A DNA stretch of 64,000 nucleotides. It comes from Bradyrhizobium cenepequi (GTDB lineage: Bacteria > Pseudomonadota > Alphaproteobacteria > Rhizobiales > Xanthobacteraceae). This document shows, one piece after another, positions 42,242 to 53,305 of the stretch. Below the pieces are notes generated by a model. That model saw only the letters and a list, made by a program, of their open reading frames with translations, was not told the DNA's origin and did not search any database. Both the position numbers and the translations under genes were made by a program. Each line of letters begins with the position of its first letter. Position 1 is the stretch's first letter. The DNA lies in the NCBI RefSeq assembly GCF_020329485.1, contig NZ_JAGKJI010000017.1:1-64000 (forward strand), read 5' to 3'.

Positions 42242-43378
42242 CGTCACGGTATTCATGCAACTCGGCAACTCGGCGGCGAGCGCGAAGCTTGCCGGCGAGT
42301 TAATTTGTAAGCATCCAGAATTCCGACCTTCAAAACCCGAGCACTCAGACTAGCGCCTCGCCATGCGCGCATATCGTTTGATGGAAACGCGGCTCGGGAG
42401 ACCGCATAGAGACGTGCTGATAGCACCAGCCTTCCCGGAAGACCGGCGGGCTCTGACATCACCCTGCCCCGGAAAACGTCCAACCGGAGGCGGGAGAGAG
42501 GCGCAAGCGAGCGGCCATAAAAACCCCGCCAACGGGAGAACCGGCCCCGGGCGGGTAGTTAGTTATGACGAGTTTCCGATAGCCATAACGATTGCCGGGC
42601 TAGCAATGATTTATGACAGTTGGATTACGGGTACCCCAGGGTGCCCTTCGGCGGCATAGCCGGTTTTGCAGATAACGCGCCATTTCGCTAGGCTCGTGCG
42701 GGAATTCGCACGCGCGGCCACGACCTTGCCCTCAATATTCATCGATACTTTGATGACGGCCCTATAATCCAGACGATCGGTGGCACGGTCGCCGCCGAAC
42801 TCGCCTGACACGTTTGGGGCCGGAATTGGCCGCGGCCGGCAAAAAAGCAAACATCACGAAAATACGAGGAGTGAGACAGCTCACAGACGTGCCTCGCATT
42901 AGGCGCAACCAGACCCTTGCAAAGTGTTCGTCAGTTCCAACCGGATCGAGAAAATGAAAACGATGTCGGACTGATTGAGCCGGGCAGCGGCGCTGCCCGC
43001 GCGATTACACAGTAATCGACGGCAGTCCGATAACCAGGGCGCGAGGGATCGATGACTCTTCAGGAGTCGAGTCACCCCCGTGTTCACCGGCATGATTTCG
43101 TCACGGACGCCCTGTCGCGCCGCAATCAGTTTTGTTGTGCGCGAATGCCGTTGCGCAGGCGATTGACTCTGTAACGCGCGTTTCAAGCCGAGTTGAGCTT
43201 ATTGAATGGGAGTTTAGTGGGACGGGCGCGCGGTCTCCGTACATCCAATATCAGGTATCCGCATCGGATGCTGCAAGCAGATAGCTCGCGGTCCAGACAG
43301 CACGCTCGCCTCACGAACCGTGATCGATTCGTCTTGTCCCACGCGGGTCTGCAATCGATCCATACTGGAGAAACGAAA
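42242..43378. other. 1.1 kb without a clear gene
   Basis: A minus-strand frame near 42611-42790 (DYRAVIKVSMNIEGKVVAARAN) looks weakly protein-like. Nothing else is supportable. The last 100 bp precede the secreted protein at 43379. Confidence 0.35.
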
Positions 43379-43813
43379 ATGATTTCATTCAAAGCTCTTG
43401 CAGCGGCCGTGCTGCTGGTCGCGACCGCAGCGATGCCGGCATTCGCGCAAGCTCCTGCGGGCGCGCCTCCGGGCGTGGTGCCGGGCGGTGTGAGCAGCAG
43501 CGACCGCGCCCTGTATATCAAGAATCTGCACGACTCCGGGTATAATTCGAAGAACGACTTCAATCCGAACGGGACCATAAGGGCCGCGATCCAGGAGCCG
43601 GGCGCGTTCGCGTTCTATTACCCCAATCTGGACGTTCTGAATGGAGGCGCGCCAACGCTTGCTGCCAAGGCTTCTCCCGACTGGCCCGCGTTGAAGAGCG
43701 CTTGTGCGTCGGCCGGCGGCGGCATCTCATACTGCGGCGACCGCTACGGCTCATATGCTTTTACGCCCGACGCATTCCCGCCTCATCATGCCCGCCGCCA
43801 TCACCGGTCGTGA
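43379..43813 (+). CDS. Secreted hypothetical protein
   Basis: 144 aa. Signal peptide MISFKALAAAVLLVATAAM with cleavage near AFAQ. The mature part begins Pro/Gly-rich (APAGAPPGVVPGG), then SSSDRALYIKNLHDSGYNSKNDFNPNGTIR, a Cys pair (SACASAGGGISYCGDRYG), and ends His/Arg-rich. TGGAGAAACG precedes the ATG. Function unknown. Confidence 0.65.
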   Translation: MISFKALAAAVLLVATAAMPAFAQAPAGAPPGVVPGGVSSSDRALYIKNLHDSGYNSKNDFNPNGTIRAAIQEPGAFAFYYPNLDVLNGGAPTLAAKASPDWPALKSACASAGGGISYCGDRYGSYAFTPDAFPPHHARRHHRS

Positions 43814-43883
43814 CTCGACCGCGCGGTACGGCGCCGTGCGCGGCCCCACGGGCTGCGTGGTGCGCTGTGACGCAAGGCGGACC

Positions 43884-44255
43884 TCATATCAGGAAGCGAT
43901 GGCGATCTCTCTTTGTTCTCGACTGCTCCCTCCAGATGACCAGGACGGCAATCAAGAGAGCCCCCGTGACGGCAGTGCTCACGGACAGGCCGAGCATGTT
44001 GCGTCCGGAGGTGAAATCCCCAGCCGTCGTTCCTGCGGCGCTGATCAAAACAACGGCCAGCCAATAAAACGGCAGCAAAAGAAGCCGCCCACCGCGCCCT
44101 GCCAGGAACAGCACCGCCATGATGGGCGAAAGCAGGATTGATGCTCCAGCATCGTCGAGGCCCATGTTAGGCGAGCAGAAGTCGCCGATCACGGTGCCCA
44201 ACGTTCCCGAAATGAGAGCATGCAGACCCAGTAGCCGAGGTCCGCCTGGGCTCAC
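43884..44255 (-). CDS. Membrane protein with GTxxGDF repeats (COG4705-like), probably incomplete
   Basis: 123 aa. Two similar halves: SGTLGTVIGDFCSPNMGLDDAGASIL and SAAGTTAGDFTSGRNMLGLSVSTAVT, each followed by a hydrophobic helix, with PFYWLAVVLI between them. This is the pattern of COG4705 inner-membrane proteins, which usually hold more copies. GTG start overlaps the dedA-like stop (GTGA), so it is co-translated. Function unknown. Confidence 0.5.
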   Translation of the reverse strand: MSPGGPRLLGLHALISGTLGTVIGDFCSPNMGLDDAGASILLSPIMAVLFLAGRGGRLLLLPFYWLAVVLISAAGTTAGDFTSGRNMLGLSVSTAVTGALLIAVLVIWREQSRTKRDRHRFLI

Positions 44256-44965
44256 GAGCGTCGATTTGGCCCCGTGCCGACCATGTCGGAGTTACCTCTG
44301 AAAGCCTGAGCCGCCATCGGAACGCCATCTTTCTTGCCACCCAACTCGCGTTCCGCATCTCTGAACAGTTGCTCCTCGTGATGTTTGTAGTAGCGCCAAA
44401 TTAAGAAGAGGCCGATTGCTGCCGCTACGACCGTCGACAATCTAAACGGTCCCGCAAGACGGTGGAAACTCTGGCCCAGCACAAACCCGCCAGTACCGAC
44501 TGCAATTGCCCATGTAATCCCGCCCAGCGCGTTGAACAGCAAGAACCGCATCGGCGGGAAACGATTAACGCCGGCGAGGACGGCGGCAAATACGCGAAGT
44601 ACTGCGACAAAGCGCCCTAGAAAGACAATTTTGCCGCCATGTCGGAGGAAAAGGTACTCGCCGAGATCGAGCTTTTGCTGATCCAAACCTATCAAGTGGC
44701 CCCGCCTGAGCAACACAATGCGTCCAACTTTGCGTCCGAACCAATAGCCAATGTTATCGCCAACAATTGCGGCGGCTGCAGCGGTCCCAATAATCAATCG
44801 TATGTCCAGCGTGTCATGCAAACCTGCGTAGATAGCCGCGCCAATCAGAATGATTTCCCCTGGCAAGGGGATGCCGGCGCTCTCGAGCAAGATAATCCCG
44901 AAGATCGCGGCATACCCATAAGACGCAATGAGCCCGTCCACGGTTGCTTGAGTCAGAAAGGACAT
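44252..44965 (-). CDS. DedA-family membrane protein
   Basis: 237 aa. SYGYAAIFGIILLESAGIPLPGEIILIGAAIYAG (the DedA E-x-x-G-x-P-x-P-G/S-E motif), GDNIGYWFGRKVGR, FLRHGGKIVFLGRFVAVLRVFAAVLAGVNRFPPMRFLLFN (conserved FxR-x3-R…G) and C-terminal helices. Members act as undecaprenyl-phosphate/phospholipid scramblases and affect envelope stability. ATG at 44965 is preferred over TTG 44974. Confidence 0.88.
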   Translation of the reverse strand: MSFLTQATVDGLIASYGYAAIFGIILLESAGIPLPGEIILIGAAIYAGLHDTLDIRLIIGTAAAAAIVGDNIGYWFGRKVGRIVLLRRGHLIGLDQQKLDLGEYLFLRHGGKIVFLGRFVAVLRVFAAVLAGVNRFPPMRFLLFNALGGITWAIAVGTGGFVLGQSFHRLAGPFRLSTVVAAAIGLFLIWRYYKHHEEQLFRDAERELGGKKDGVPMAAQAFRGNSDMVGTGPNRRS

Positions 44966-46600
44966 GCTTTTCAATCAGACCACAGGTAAGTATCGAGGGC
45001 TCCTCGGCGTCCCGCTCTACGCTGCTTGATGTCGCTACTCGGGACGGACGCGGCAAGGCTGTTTCTTGGCGCTCAGGGGGAAACCGAACGGCACAATAGC
45101 GAGGCGATGGAGCCTTCTTCCCGCAAGGCTCCTCCTTGTCTGGTCGGCTCTGCCCAACGCGAGGTGGGGTCGCAAGAGAAGTCGCGCAAGTTCAATGACG
45201 TGGTCTCCGGCCAAAACGGTGATAATCAGTTGGCGTCTGCGGGGCAGCGTAGATTTCGGACTGGTCCGGGTAGAAGCGGGTTGGCCCGAGAATCCCGCAT
45301 GCACTGGCCAAAAGATATGTGGATGCGCCCTATGGGCGCGTCAAAACCAAATGCTTTCCACCAACCATCCGTTATCCGACCTGCGTGGGTTATCCCTCTC
45401 GCAAGATCATTTTGACCTCTTCAATCGGCCAGCTTTCTTCGGCGGGGAGAACTCGAACGCGTCCATTGTCTGCCGAGTTGATCAAGGCATGTGAGCCCAC
45501 TTCATCATCTATACGAACCAGCCTTAGGTCGGTCTCAGGCTCCCAGCCAAGGGTTGCGTCAAGATGGGAAAACCTGCCATTGAGAGCCGTTCTCAAGCTC
45601 TACAATGTGGCTTTCTGAATGGGAGCGGATCTTCATTGCTTAGCAGCTTCCTTTCTAGCCTCGCACGCTTTTAGATGTGCCAGGGCCGAGACTTTCAAAT
45701 GCGCTTGATCCGGATGTAATCAGATCGAACACGTTCTCCGTGGCAGCCTTACGGGCCTGAGCCAGGTCGGCTGCGCACACCGTCATAGCCTACGTAATGA
45801 CGGTTGACCTCGATCGGGATTGACTATGCAAACCGAGGGTTGGCATACGGGCTTGTTCTTGCGACAAGCGGCGTGAACACGAATACGCACTCAAGGCCGA
45901 GCTTGAGGCGCGGCGCTCAGGGCGTGCCTCCGATCAGCTGCAGGCGACATCTCAGGCCCGGGCGACAGCGACATGAGTTAAACCCTGATGATCTGGCCGC
46001 GCGGCGAAGATGGCGCACCGATTTTCGTTGGTTTACCTTGCTCCGCGATTGCACACGTGCGCTTCGAGCATTTTGAAGAAGTGGTCGATTTCGTCGAACA
46101 AGCCGCTGCGAAGCACCTCGGCGAGGTGATCGTTCAGCACCTTCGCGTGATAACGAAATTCGTGAGGTAACTCGCGGGATGTGCCCGCGGTATTCAGCGA
46201 GTTAACGATGATGCGAGCGCTACCGGCGACACCCATGGCTTTGTTAGGCGGGCATGAGAGTTGTCCTCGATCCATCCCGCAATGTTGCGGGGCTGATCTC
46301 GTCGAGCGCTAGTTCAGGGATTTTCGTTCCGGTAGAAACATGCCCCAGTGCGAACAGCTAATCCACTCATCGTGATCGCTCATTTCGTCGACTCCTTATG
46401 TATCATTCACGACCTGCACAACATCGGTCTCTCTTGTTATACGGACAGTGTTTAGATAGTGGGCAACGGCCCGGTCACCATTAAAATTTTCTTCATATAA
46501 GCAGTGCGGCTCAATTCCGCTTGAGTCAATCTCGCCCATCTGCCTGTGCGACGATCAGTTGCCTTTTACTGGCGCGGAAGCTGACGGCAGCGAGTAACGT
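44966..46600. other. 1.6 kb with only weak small frames
   Basis: Candidates, none convincing: minus 45390-45596 (TTG start; LRLVRIDDEVGSHALIN, VRVLPAEESWPIEEVKMILRE, protein-like); minus 46309-46383 (MSDHDEWISCSHWGMFLPER after GGAGTCGACGAA); plus 45845-45975, start-less (REHEYALKAELEARRSGR, a helical tail). Probably eroded DNA. Confidence 0.35.
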
Positions 46601-47052
46601 TCAGCAAGGAAGTCTGCGAAGGCCATTGCCGGCGCGTCGGCGAGCGGTTTGAACCGGAAAGGGCTGTGCTATCGATAACGCAGTGCGCTCATCAGTTTCC
46701 AACGCAATGTTTTGTGCGAGCATGACATCGCCGGCGACCAGCGATCCCATAGGCACGAAACACCAACCGACGGTCGGGCGATCTGCCTCGTCAATCTCAA
46801 CCACGTTCGTTGCCCTGCCATAACAGATGCGATACCGCGCCCCGTATCGCGGCCGATGACGTCGAACCACTTCATGGCATCGAATTGTGCACGTTGCTTA
46901 GGCGAGAGCCATTCTCTTAGGAGCCTTATGCCGCGCTCCTCGTAAACGTCTTTGCCTATTAGGGTGCGGTTCAGGGCGCGGTACCGCTCGCACAAGGCTC
47001 GAACCCTGCGCGCCAAACTATCCCAAGGCAGGCGATACAACATGCGCAGCAA
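46601..47052 (-). pseudogene. Conserved rhizobial hypothetical with a frameshift
   Basis: First frame: EERGIRLLREWLSPKQRAQFDAMKWFDVIG. After a one-base shift near 46846: RYRICYGRATNVVEID, RPTVGWCFVPMGSLVAGDVMLAQNIALETDERTALSIA. The combined pattern is a well-spread family of small rhizobial proteins (LSPxQRxQF…GWCFVPxGxLxxGDxMLAQKIALETDE). Starts MLRMLYRLPWDSLARRVRAL. Function unknown. Confidence 0.6.
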
Positions 47053-47081
47053 TAAGGCTTTCGGCGAACGTGCCCCGACGA

Positions 47082-47327
47082 TTAGCCGCCGACGAGTCGC
47101 GGATACAATAGCGTTTCTTGCGCGGTCGGATCGAATGATCGTGTGATCCTGACCTCGCCGGTGGGCTCGCGAACGGCGGGCGTAGATCCGCTTCCGACAA
47201 GCGCTTTAAACAGTGCTTCCGCCTTGCCAAGCGCCTCAGCATCGCTCGCTTCGAAGACGTGTCGGGTATCGCCGGTATGATCCAATACAATCTGTGTCGC
47301 CACGCTCCTTGGGTTTTTCAGCCCCAA
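47082..47327 (-). CDS. Conserved small hypothetical protein
   Basis: 81 aa: SVATQIVLDHTGDTRHVFEASDAEALGKAEALFKALVGSG, PTGEVRITRSFDPTAQETLLYPRLVGG. An alpha/beta protein without signal peptide; intact version of the fragment at 848-997. It sits 29 bp upstream of the frameshifted gene at 46601-47052 on the same strand, a probable pair. Function unknown. Confidence 0.6.
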   Translation of the reverse strand: MGLKNPRSVATQIVLDHTGDTRHVFEASDAEALGKAEALFKALVGSGSTPAVREPTGEVRITRSFDPTAQETLLYPRLVGG

Positions 47328-47791
47328 GCTAGTTTAGGAGTGTAGCCGTGAATGGCTCGGCGAAAATTGAGCAGGCTCGGCAAAAATTGCGCCCAACGAC
47401 TCCTTCGAGATTTTCTCATGATTGAGCTCGCGCCCCCGTTAATCGGCTTGCGAGCTGCACACCGTGATTGGAGAGGGCGGTTTGATCACGGCATTTTCTG
47501 ACTCCATTGCTGGGCGGGATAAAATCCAATCATCTTCGGGCTTCGCGGCATGCCTGATGGCATCTCTGCGTATTGCAGACCCTCAGGATCTGTGCAGTAC
47601 GAGCGCGGCAAGAATGCATCATCGGCAGCAACATAGAGCAAGCGCCTTTTCGAGCCGCAAACTAAGTCTGATCGTTTCAACGGTGTCTGCAGCCGCGGCG
47701 TCTATGCGGGCCCATTGTCACCATCTGAACTGACGTCGTCGCAGGCAGGATCAGGCTTGGGGTCTCAGTTGGTCAAAAGCGGAGTATCCGG
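47328..47791. other. No clear gene
   Basis: Only short frames on both strands; AAAATTG occurs twice near 47365-47390. Confidence 0.3.
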
Positions 47792-47971
47792 ATGACGGAA
47801 GATAAGACGGATCAACCGGAAGTTGAAAACTGCGCAGTTCAACTTTCGATCGCCGGTCAACGGATGGACGTCCTCCGGCGCAAGCTCTTGGCGGAAGGCT
47901 GGAATGAGACGGCTCCCGGGATTTTAGAGCGTTGCGATATTCTTGGTGTCAGGGAAAAGATAAATGAGTGA
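47792..47971 (+). CDS. Possible 59-aa protein
   Basis: MTEDKTDQPEVENCAVQLSI then AGQRMDVLRRKLLAEGWNETAPGILERCDILGVREKINE. Acidic N-terminus and an amphipathic helix. GGAG 5 bp before the ATG. No family recognised. Confidence 0.35.
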   Translation: MTEDKTDQPEVENCAVQLSIAGQRMDVLRRKLLAEGWNETAPGILERCDILGVREKINE

Positions 47972-48094
47972 AGAAGCACCCGGCGTTCTGGCATCTGCTG
48001 TTCCAGTCGGTCGGCAAACCCCGCCTTCAGGACAAGCAGTGCAATATCTTCTCGAGAGCCCGGGCTGCCGACTCCCAATATTGGCGACCTTCCC

Positions 48095-49333
48095 GTGACA
48101 CCTGTTGCGCTGAAACCACCCGGCTCCTCGCCGAGCAAATCCGCGTCTCGACCAATGCGTCAGGTGCAGCTGGCGGGGTTCGCGTTGGCCGTCGGTGGCT
48201 TCGGCATCGGTACAGGCGAGTTCGGCATCATGGGGCTGCTGCCCGACGTGGCCGGCGATATCGGCGTGTCGATCCCGCTGGCGGGACACGTCATCAGCGC
48301 CTATGCGCTCGGTGTGGTGGTCGGCGCGCCAGTAATTGCCGTTCTGGCCGCGAGGCTGCCGCGGCGAATGTTGCTTCTTGGCTTGATGATCGCCTTCGCA
48401 GCCGGCAATTTCGCGAGCGCGCTCGCTTCCGACTATGGTTGGCTTGTCGTGTTGCGGTTTCTAACCGGCTTGCCGCACGGCGCCTATTTCGGAGTAGCAT
48501 CGCTCGTTGCCGCTGATATGGTGCAACCGAACCAGCGCGCCCGCGCCATTGGCCGGGTGCTGTTGGGGCTCACGGTCGCAACGCTGCTGGGTGTGCCTCT
48601 CGCAACCTCCCTCGGGCAGATGTTGGGGTGGCGGGCAGCCTTCGCCGCCGTCGCCGCCATTGGTGGCCTGGCAATTCTCCTGATTCGGCGCTTCGTTCCG
48701 GCGGTTTCAGGCGATGCGGACGCCAGCCCGCTCCGCGAGCTTGGCGCTCTCCGCCGTCTGCAGGTCTGGCTGACTTTGGGCATCGGCGCGATCGGGTCGG
48801 GCGGAATGTTCGCCGTGTACAGCTACATCACGCCGATGCTTGTCGATGTCGATGGCATTCGCGAGAGCATGGTGCCCCTCGTGCTTTTCGCCTTCGGTAC
48901 AGGGATGATTATCGGCAACGTTGTCGGCTCACGTCTGGCTGATAGAGCGCTCCTGCCCACGATCGGCGGCGTTCTCATCTGGAACGCAATCGTGCTTGGC
49001 CTCCTAGTCTTCACGGCTGGCCATGCGTGGCTTGCTGTGATCAATGTGCTGCTGATAGGAACAGGATTCGCCCACGTTCCAGCGTTGCAGACCCGACTGA
49101 TGGACGTCGCTGCAGATGCGCAGACGCTTGCAGCCGCCCTCAACCATTCCGCATTCAATGTCGCAAACGCGCTCGGGGCGTGGGTCGGCGGTGTCACCAT
49201 CGCTGAGGGCTATGGATGGACGTCGACCGGATGGGTCGGCGCATTGTTTGCGCTCGGCGGCGTTGGAGTGTTCGCAATGTCGCTTCTCAGTGACGGCACC
49301 GTGCGGCGAGACGCCCCAAAAGGAGTCTTGTGA
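48095..49333 (+). CDS. MFS transporter of the AraJ/SotB (DHA1) type
   Basis: 412 aa, 12 spans: GFGIGTGEFGIMGLLPDVAGD (TM1 with the GTxEF signature of AraJ-like exporters), GHVISAYALGVVVGAPVIAVLAARLPRRMLLLGLM (motif A region), RFLTGLPHGAYFGVASLVAADMV, motif C-like GVPLATSLGQMLGWRAAF, and a C-terminal half with NVVGSRLADR. Probably exports sugars, arabinose analogues or drugs by proton antiport. ATG 48155 is a shorter alternative start. Confidence 0.88.
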   Translation: MTPVALKPPGSSPSKSASRPMRQVQLAGFALAVGGFGIGTGEFGIMGLLPDVAGDIGVSIPLAGHVISAYALGVVVGAPVIAVLAARLPRRMLLLGLMIAFAAGNFASALASDYGWLVVLRFLTGLPHGAYFGVASLVAADMVQPNQRARAIGRVLLGLTVATLLGVPLATSLGQMLGWRAAFAAVAAIGGLAILLIRRFVPAVSGDADASPLRELGALRRLQVWLTLGIGAIGSGGMFAVYSYITPMLVDVDGIRESMVPLVLFAFGTGMIIGNVVGSRLADRALLPTIGGVLIWNAIVLGLLVFTAGHAWLAVINVLLIGTGFAHVPALQTRLMDVAADAQTLAAALNHSAFNVANALGAWVGGVTIAEGYGWTSTGWVGALFALGGVGVFAMSLLSDGTVRRDAPKGVL

Positions 49334-49761
49334 CTCAAAGCGAAACCTCTTCGCCGCGACCGGAATGTCCGCCTGGGGCCGATTGTATTGCAAAGGTCTT
49401 TTTACGCACCTGATCAAAACAGTTCTAAACTGCAGAATCGACTTTCGAATAAGCGCGTGAGGGGCCTGCCGTCGATCGATTTGCGATTTTTGCGACGGTA
49501 TCTGATAATAGGCCACTTCGGAAATTCCGACGCGCTTCACGACAAAACGCCCATCAGCATACCGCATATTCAGACAGCATCGGGGGTCTGGCGCGCGTGC
49601 CGGCGTTATACGTTGGTATCGCTTGCTCAATCGAATGAGGCGAAACGCTCTACGTGGGTACAATGGCCTGATCTGCTGGCCCGGACTAAGTCCCCGATAG
49701 GGTGTCCGGCCCTTTCACAACAGCAGGCCGCAGTTGGTTTGCCCATGAATGCGTCGAATCC
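49334..49761. other. Spacer; weak minus-strand frame
   Basis: On the minus strand from 49567, MRYADGRFVVKRVGISEVAYY then QMPSRKS-like text could be a small rhizobial protein, but the frame runs on into the MFS gene. Not supported as a gene. Confidence 0.3.
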
Positions 49762-50070
49762 ATGATCATATGCTCGTGCAACGTCCTAGTTGACCACGAG
49801 ATACGAGAGCTAGCGGAGACCGCTCTGCAGCCCTTGGATGCACGCCTGATCTGCAATCACCTTGGCTGTACAATGCAATGCGGCCGCTGTGCGCGCGGAA
49901 TCAAGCAGACCTTCGACGAGGCGTTTGCAGGCTGCAGGACCGGATGCGCCCGTTGGCCAACGAGGGAGCGTCACGCTCAGGAGTGCGGCGAACCGACGAG
50001 TGGCCGCTACGGACCAAAGAAGGTGCCCTACCCCATTGCCACCAGGGGGCCAAAGCGTTGGGCCTCTTAA
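49762..50070 (+). CDS. BFD-like [2Fe-2S] ferredoxin, possibly with altered C-terminus
   Basis: MIICSCNVLVDHEIRELAE (first two Cys, C-x-C), then HLGCTMQCGRCARGIKQTFDEAF (C-x3-C-x2-C) is the bacterioferritin-associated ferredoxin pattern. It would pass an electron to bacterioferritin to release iron. The natural family length is ca. 65-75 aa; here a basic, Pro/Gly-rich run follows to residue 102, so a frameshift near 49935 is possible. No bacterioferritin gene lies nearby. Confidence 0.65.
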   Translation: MIICSCNVLVDHEIRELAETALQPLDARLICNHLGCTMQCGRCARGIKQTFDEAFAGCRTGCARWPTRERHAQECGEPTSGRYGPKKVPYPIATRGPKRWAS

Positions 50071-50523
50071 AATTGGCAGGCACGATCTCGGCGCTTCCGT
50101 CTCAATTGAAGTCATCCGAAGTCGTACTCAATTCGTCGCTCGGGAATTCGGTATCCATAACTCCGCCGCAGCAATTGCCCATCAACCCCACGCCGATTAA
50201 CAAGACCGTACCTGCATCGTTTCGCTTGTGATGGTGTGGCTCGGTAGAGCAAAGCCGGCCGCACGCACGCCCACCATAGCGCTGTAGCGGGCGGACGGTC
50301 CTTGCGGTGGTCACCGGCGATACGCCGGTCTGATCGGGTTGCGAGACTCCAACGCAACCGAGGAACCTCGTGAATCGAACGGAACGCCTCGTCCCGGCGA
50401 CGCTGACCGCGACAGAACATCGAATGCGAGCGCTGCGGCTGCCGCTTCAACGTGGCACGCTGCTACCGCACGGAAGCCGATGGCCCATCGTTTCATGAAG
50501 CAGTGGGCCATCGGCAGCAAAGT
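50071..50523. other. No clear gene
   Basis: CAGTGGGCCATCGGCAGCAAAGT-like text near 50500 is repeated in altered form near 50470. No frame worth reporting. Confidence 0.3.
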
Positions 50524-52409
50524 CTAAATCGCAAATTGCCGCCCGATCTCGACCATCTGGTCGTTAGGAAGGTTGAAGAAGCCGCTGACATGCTGCGCGT
50601 TGCGCTCCATGACCGCGAAGATTCGCTCTTGCCAAGCCGGCAAACCCTTGCCGTCGTCGCGGCGGATCACCGTTTCGTGCCCGACGTAGTAGGTCACATC
50701 GGAAAGATCGATGGTGCACCCCAGCGCCTTGCTCCTGGCGAGCAGTTCAGGAATATGCGGATGTTCCATGAAACCGTAATGGGCTTCGGCGCGCCAAAAG
50801 TTGGGGGCAACCTGCTCGATCCTAATCCGGTCCCTGAAGGAGACCCAAGGCACCGACATCACCCTGAGGTGCAGCACGAAAAGGTGCTCGTGCAAGGCGC
50901 GGTTATGCTTGACGTGCCAGACCATCACCGGCTGCGTATCCCGTTCGGTCCGGGTCGGAAACACGGCGGTGCCCGGCACTCGCGGTACATTCTTTGCAGC
51001 AATCAGCGCCATGAATTCCGGGACCGGAATCAGCGCCTCGTGCATGCGCTGTGAAACAGCAGCGGCGCCGCGATGCCAGACCCACATCACGCCATAAACC
51101 AAGACAGCTAGGATCAGCGGCACATAGCCGCCCTCGGCGGTCTTGGCGAGATTGGCGAGGAAGAAGGCGCTATCGACGACAAAAAAACAGCCCGCGACCG
51201 AGCCGGCCGCCAGCATGCTCCAACCCCAGATCTCGCGCATGGCAATGAAGAGCAGCGCTGACGTCAACAGCATTGTCAGCGAGACGGCGATGCCGTAAGC
51301 GGCCGCAAGATTGTCGGATTTGCCAAACCCGATGGTCAATCCATCAGCAACCAGTTGACCACGCCGATGTAGATCTGCCCATAGCCCTGCGACGAGGTCT
51401 GCTTGATCTGCAATCTCGGCAGCCAGCCAAGCTGAATCGCCTGCCGCGTCATCGAGAAAGCGCCGGTGATGATCGATTGACTCGCAATGATGGTCGCGAT
51501 GGTCGCGAGCACAATCAACGGCAGCAGCAAGATCTCTGGGCACAGCCTGAAGAAAATATTGCCGTTGGTCGGAGTTCCTTCGAGGACAAGCGCGGCCTGC
51601 CCGGCGTAGTTCAGGATCAGGCTTGGAAACACGATCGCGAACCAAGCAAGCTTAATCGGTCCGCTCGCGAAATGGCCCATGTCGGCATAGAGCGCTTCGG
51701 CACCCGTCACACAAAGAAACACGGCGCCCAAGACGAGAAAGCCGGTGATGCCGTTGGAGAACAAGTAAGACAGTCCGTAGACCGGATTGAGCGCGGCAAA
51801 CACCGCAGGATGCTTTGCAATGCCAAAGATTCCCATCGCGGCCATGGTCACGAACCAGATCAGCATTACCGGTCCGAACAATTGGCCAATCGTGGCAGTG
51901 CCCCGTGACTGAATGGCAAACAGTGCGAGCAGGATCACGACGGCCGCGGGAACGACGTAGGGCTGCAGCGCCGGCGTCGCCATGTACACCCCTTCCAGTG
52001 CCGACAGAACCGATATCGCCGGTGTGATCGCGCCGTCGCCATAGATCAGCGCCGCTCCGAACAGGCCGACGGCAACGATGGTCGGCCGGTGCTGCTTCTT
52101 GACGCCGAGAAGCGCCATCAAGGCGAGAATTCCGCCCTCGCCGTCATTGTCGACGCGCATAGCGAACAATACGTACTTGACCGTGGTGATGATGAAGAGC
52201 GTCCAGAGCACCAGCGAAAGCGCGCCAAGCACGGCAGCGGCATCGGGAGTTTTTTCGGCGGTGCCGAGAATCGTCTTGAAGGTGTAGAGCGGACTTGTTC
52301 CGATATCGCCGAACACGACGCCGAGCGCAGACACACCCAGGAGGGGAAGTGCGCTCTGCGGGCCGCGCCGCCTGGCTTCGCTAGTCGCTGATGTTCGATT
52401 TTCGCTCAT
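50524..52409 (-). pseudogene. kup: Kup-type potassium uptake protein with internal frameshift
   Basis: First frame from MSENRTSATSEARR: LPLLGVSALGVVFGDIGTSPLYTFKTI (Kup signature), VDNDGEGGILALMALL, LIYGDGAITPAISVLSALEG, and on to YIGVVNWLLMD and a stop near 51336. In the other frame GLTIGFGKSDNLAAAYGIAVSLTMLL continues to the cytosolic C-terminus ending at 50524. Together they make the usual ca. 630 aa, minus a few residues between NWLLM and GLTIGF, pointing to a short deletion that broke the frame near 51338. Otherwise complete, so the loss looks recent. Confidence 0.85.
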
Positions 52410-52537
52410 GCAACTTCCATTCGGATCAGGCGAATTCACGGCTTGCTTTCGGCCTGCAGGTAGCTGCGCAGCACGAACGCGCCGAGCGGCCGTGACTGTC
52501 TTTCGAGTAGCGTGTCACGCTTGCACCAAATTCAGCG

Positions 52538-53010
52538 TCAAAGAGTCAGTTCGGCTCCGAGTTGGGCGGCGACATGCCGGCATATTTCAGACGCCGATGC
52601 AAACACGTTCATGACGCCTCGCAGCGTCGGATCCGCTGCAACTGCGGCAACGAAGGGCCGCGCCTGGGTCAAGCCCTCTACGGACCTCTGAACCTCCGAT
52701 GAAGAGCCAAACAGCAACCCATTGCGTTCAAAGAATGCTCCGCTGTCCGGCTGTGTGACACCACTCAACTGGTTCGGATCCTTCGCGAGCGTCCGTGCCA
52801 ATTCGTTAGTGGCTATCTTGGTTTGCTCAGCCGCAGGCGAAGCTACCCCGGCCGAGAGGCCTCTTTGCGAAAAGCTTGAATCAGCTGAACCTGGCGCGCG
52901 CGAGGCGGCATAGATGGCGGCTACCAGCAGAAGCAAACGTTCCAGCGATGATCACCGATCCACCGATTGCGCGCACAGAATTCGACGAGTCCGACAATCG
53001 CCTTGTTCAT
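52538..53010 (-). pseudogene. HpnN-like MMPL/RND transporter fragment
   Basis: Minus strand MNKAIVGLVEFCARNRW, then shifts to VIIAGT and LLLLVAAIYAASRA (TM1). After a deletion come EQTKIATNELARTLAKDPNQLSGVTQPDSGAFFERNGLLFG and ARPFVAAVAADPTLRGVMNVF. This follows the periplasmic loop of hopanoid-transporter HpnN-type proteins (FFERNGLLFL…ADPSLRGLM). The remaining ca. 700 residues are gone. Confidence 0.65.
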
Positions 53011-53305
53011 CAGAATCACGCCCAACGGATCACGGGCGGTTCTGTTTGAACGTGGTCGTGCGCCCTCTGCATTGCTGTTCAGATCTCGTAGTTCGCGTTT
53101 GTGTCATCTACGAGATGCTGCCTTTGTTTGGTGACTCCACTAAATTCGCGTTTAAGGAATCCGCGCCATACACTCCTGTTAGCCGGATATCTGCCTAGCT
53201 TGGAAGGACGGAACGCGCGGAGCGCGCAGGCCACCAAGGGCCGGGCGAAAACGCACATCCTGCCCACACTCGAAGCTGACGGCTCTGCTCAACCACGCTT
53301 GGACT
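53011..53305. other. Spacer holding one CCACTAAATTCGCGTTTA motif
   Basis: No gene. The 18-bp motif at 53136-53153 is identical to that at 54071-54088. Confidence 0.45.
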
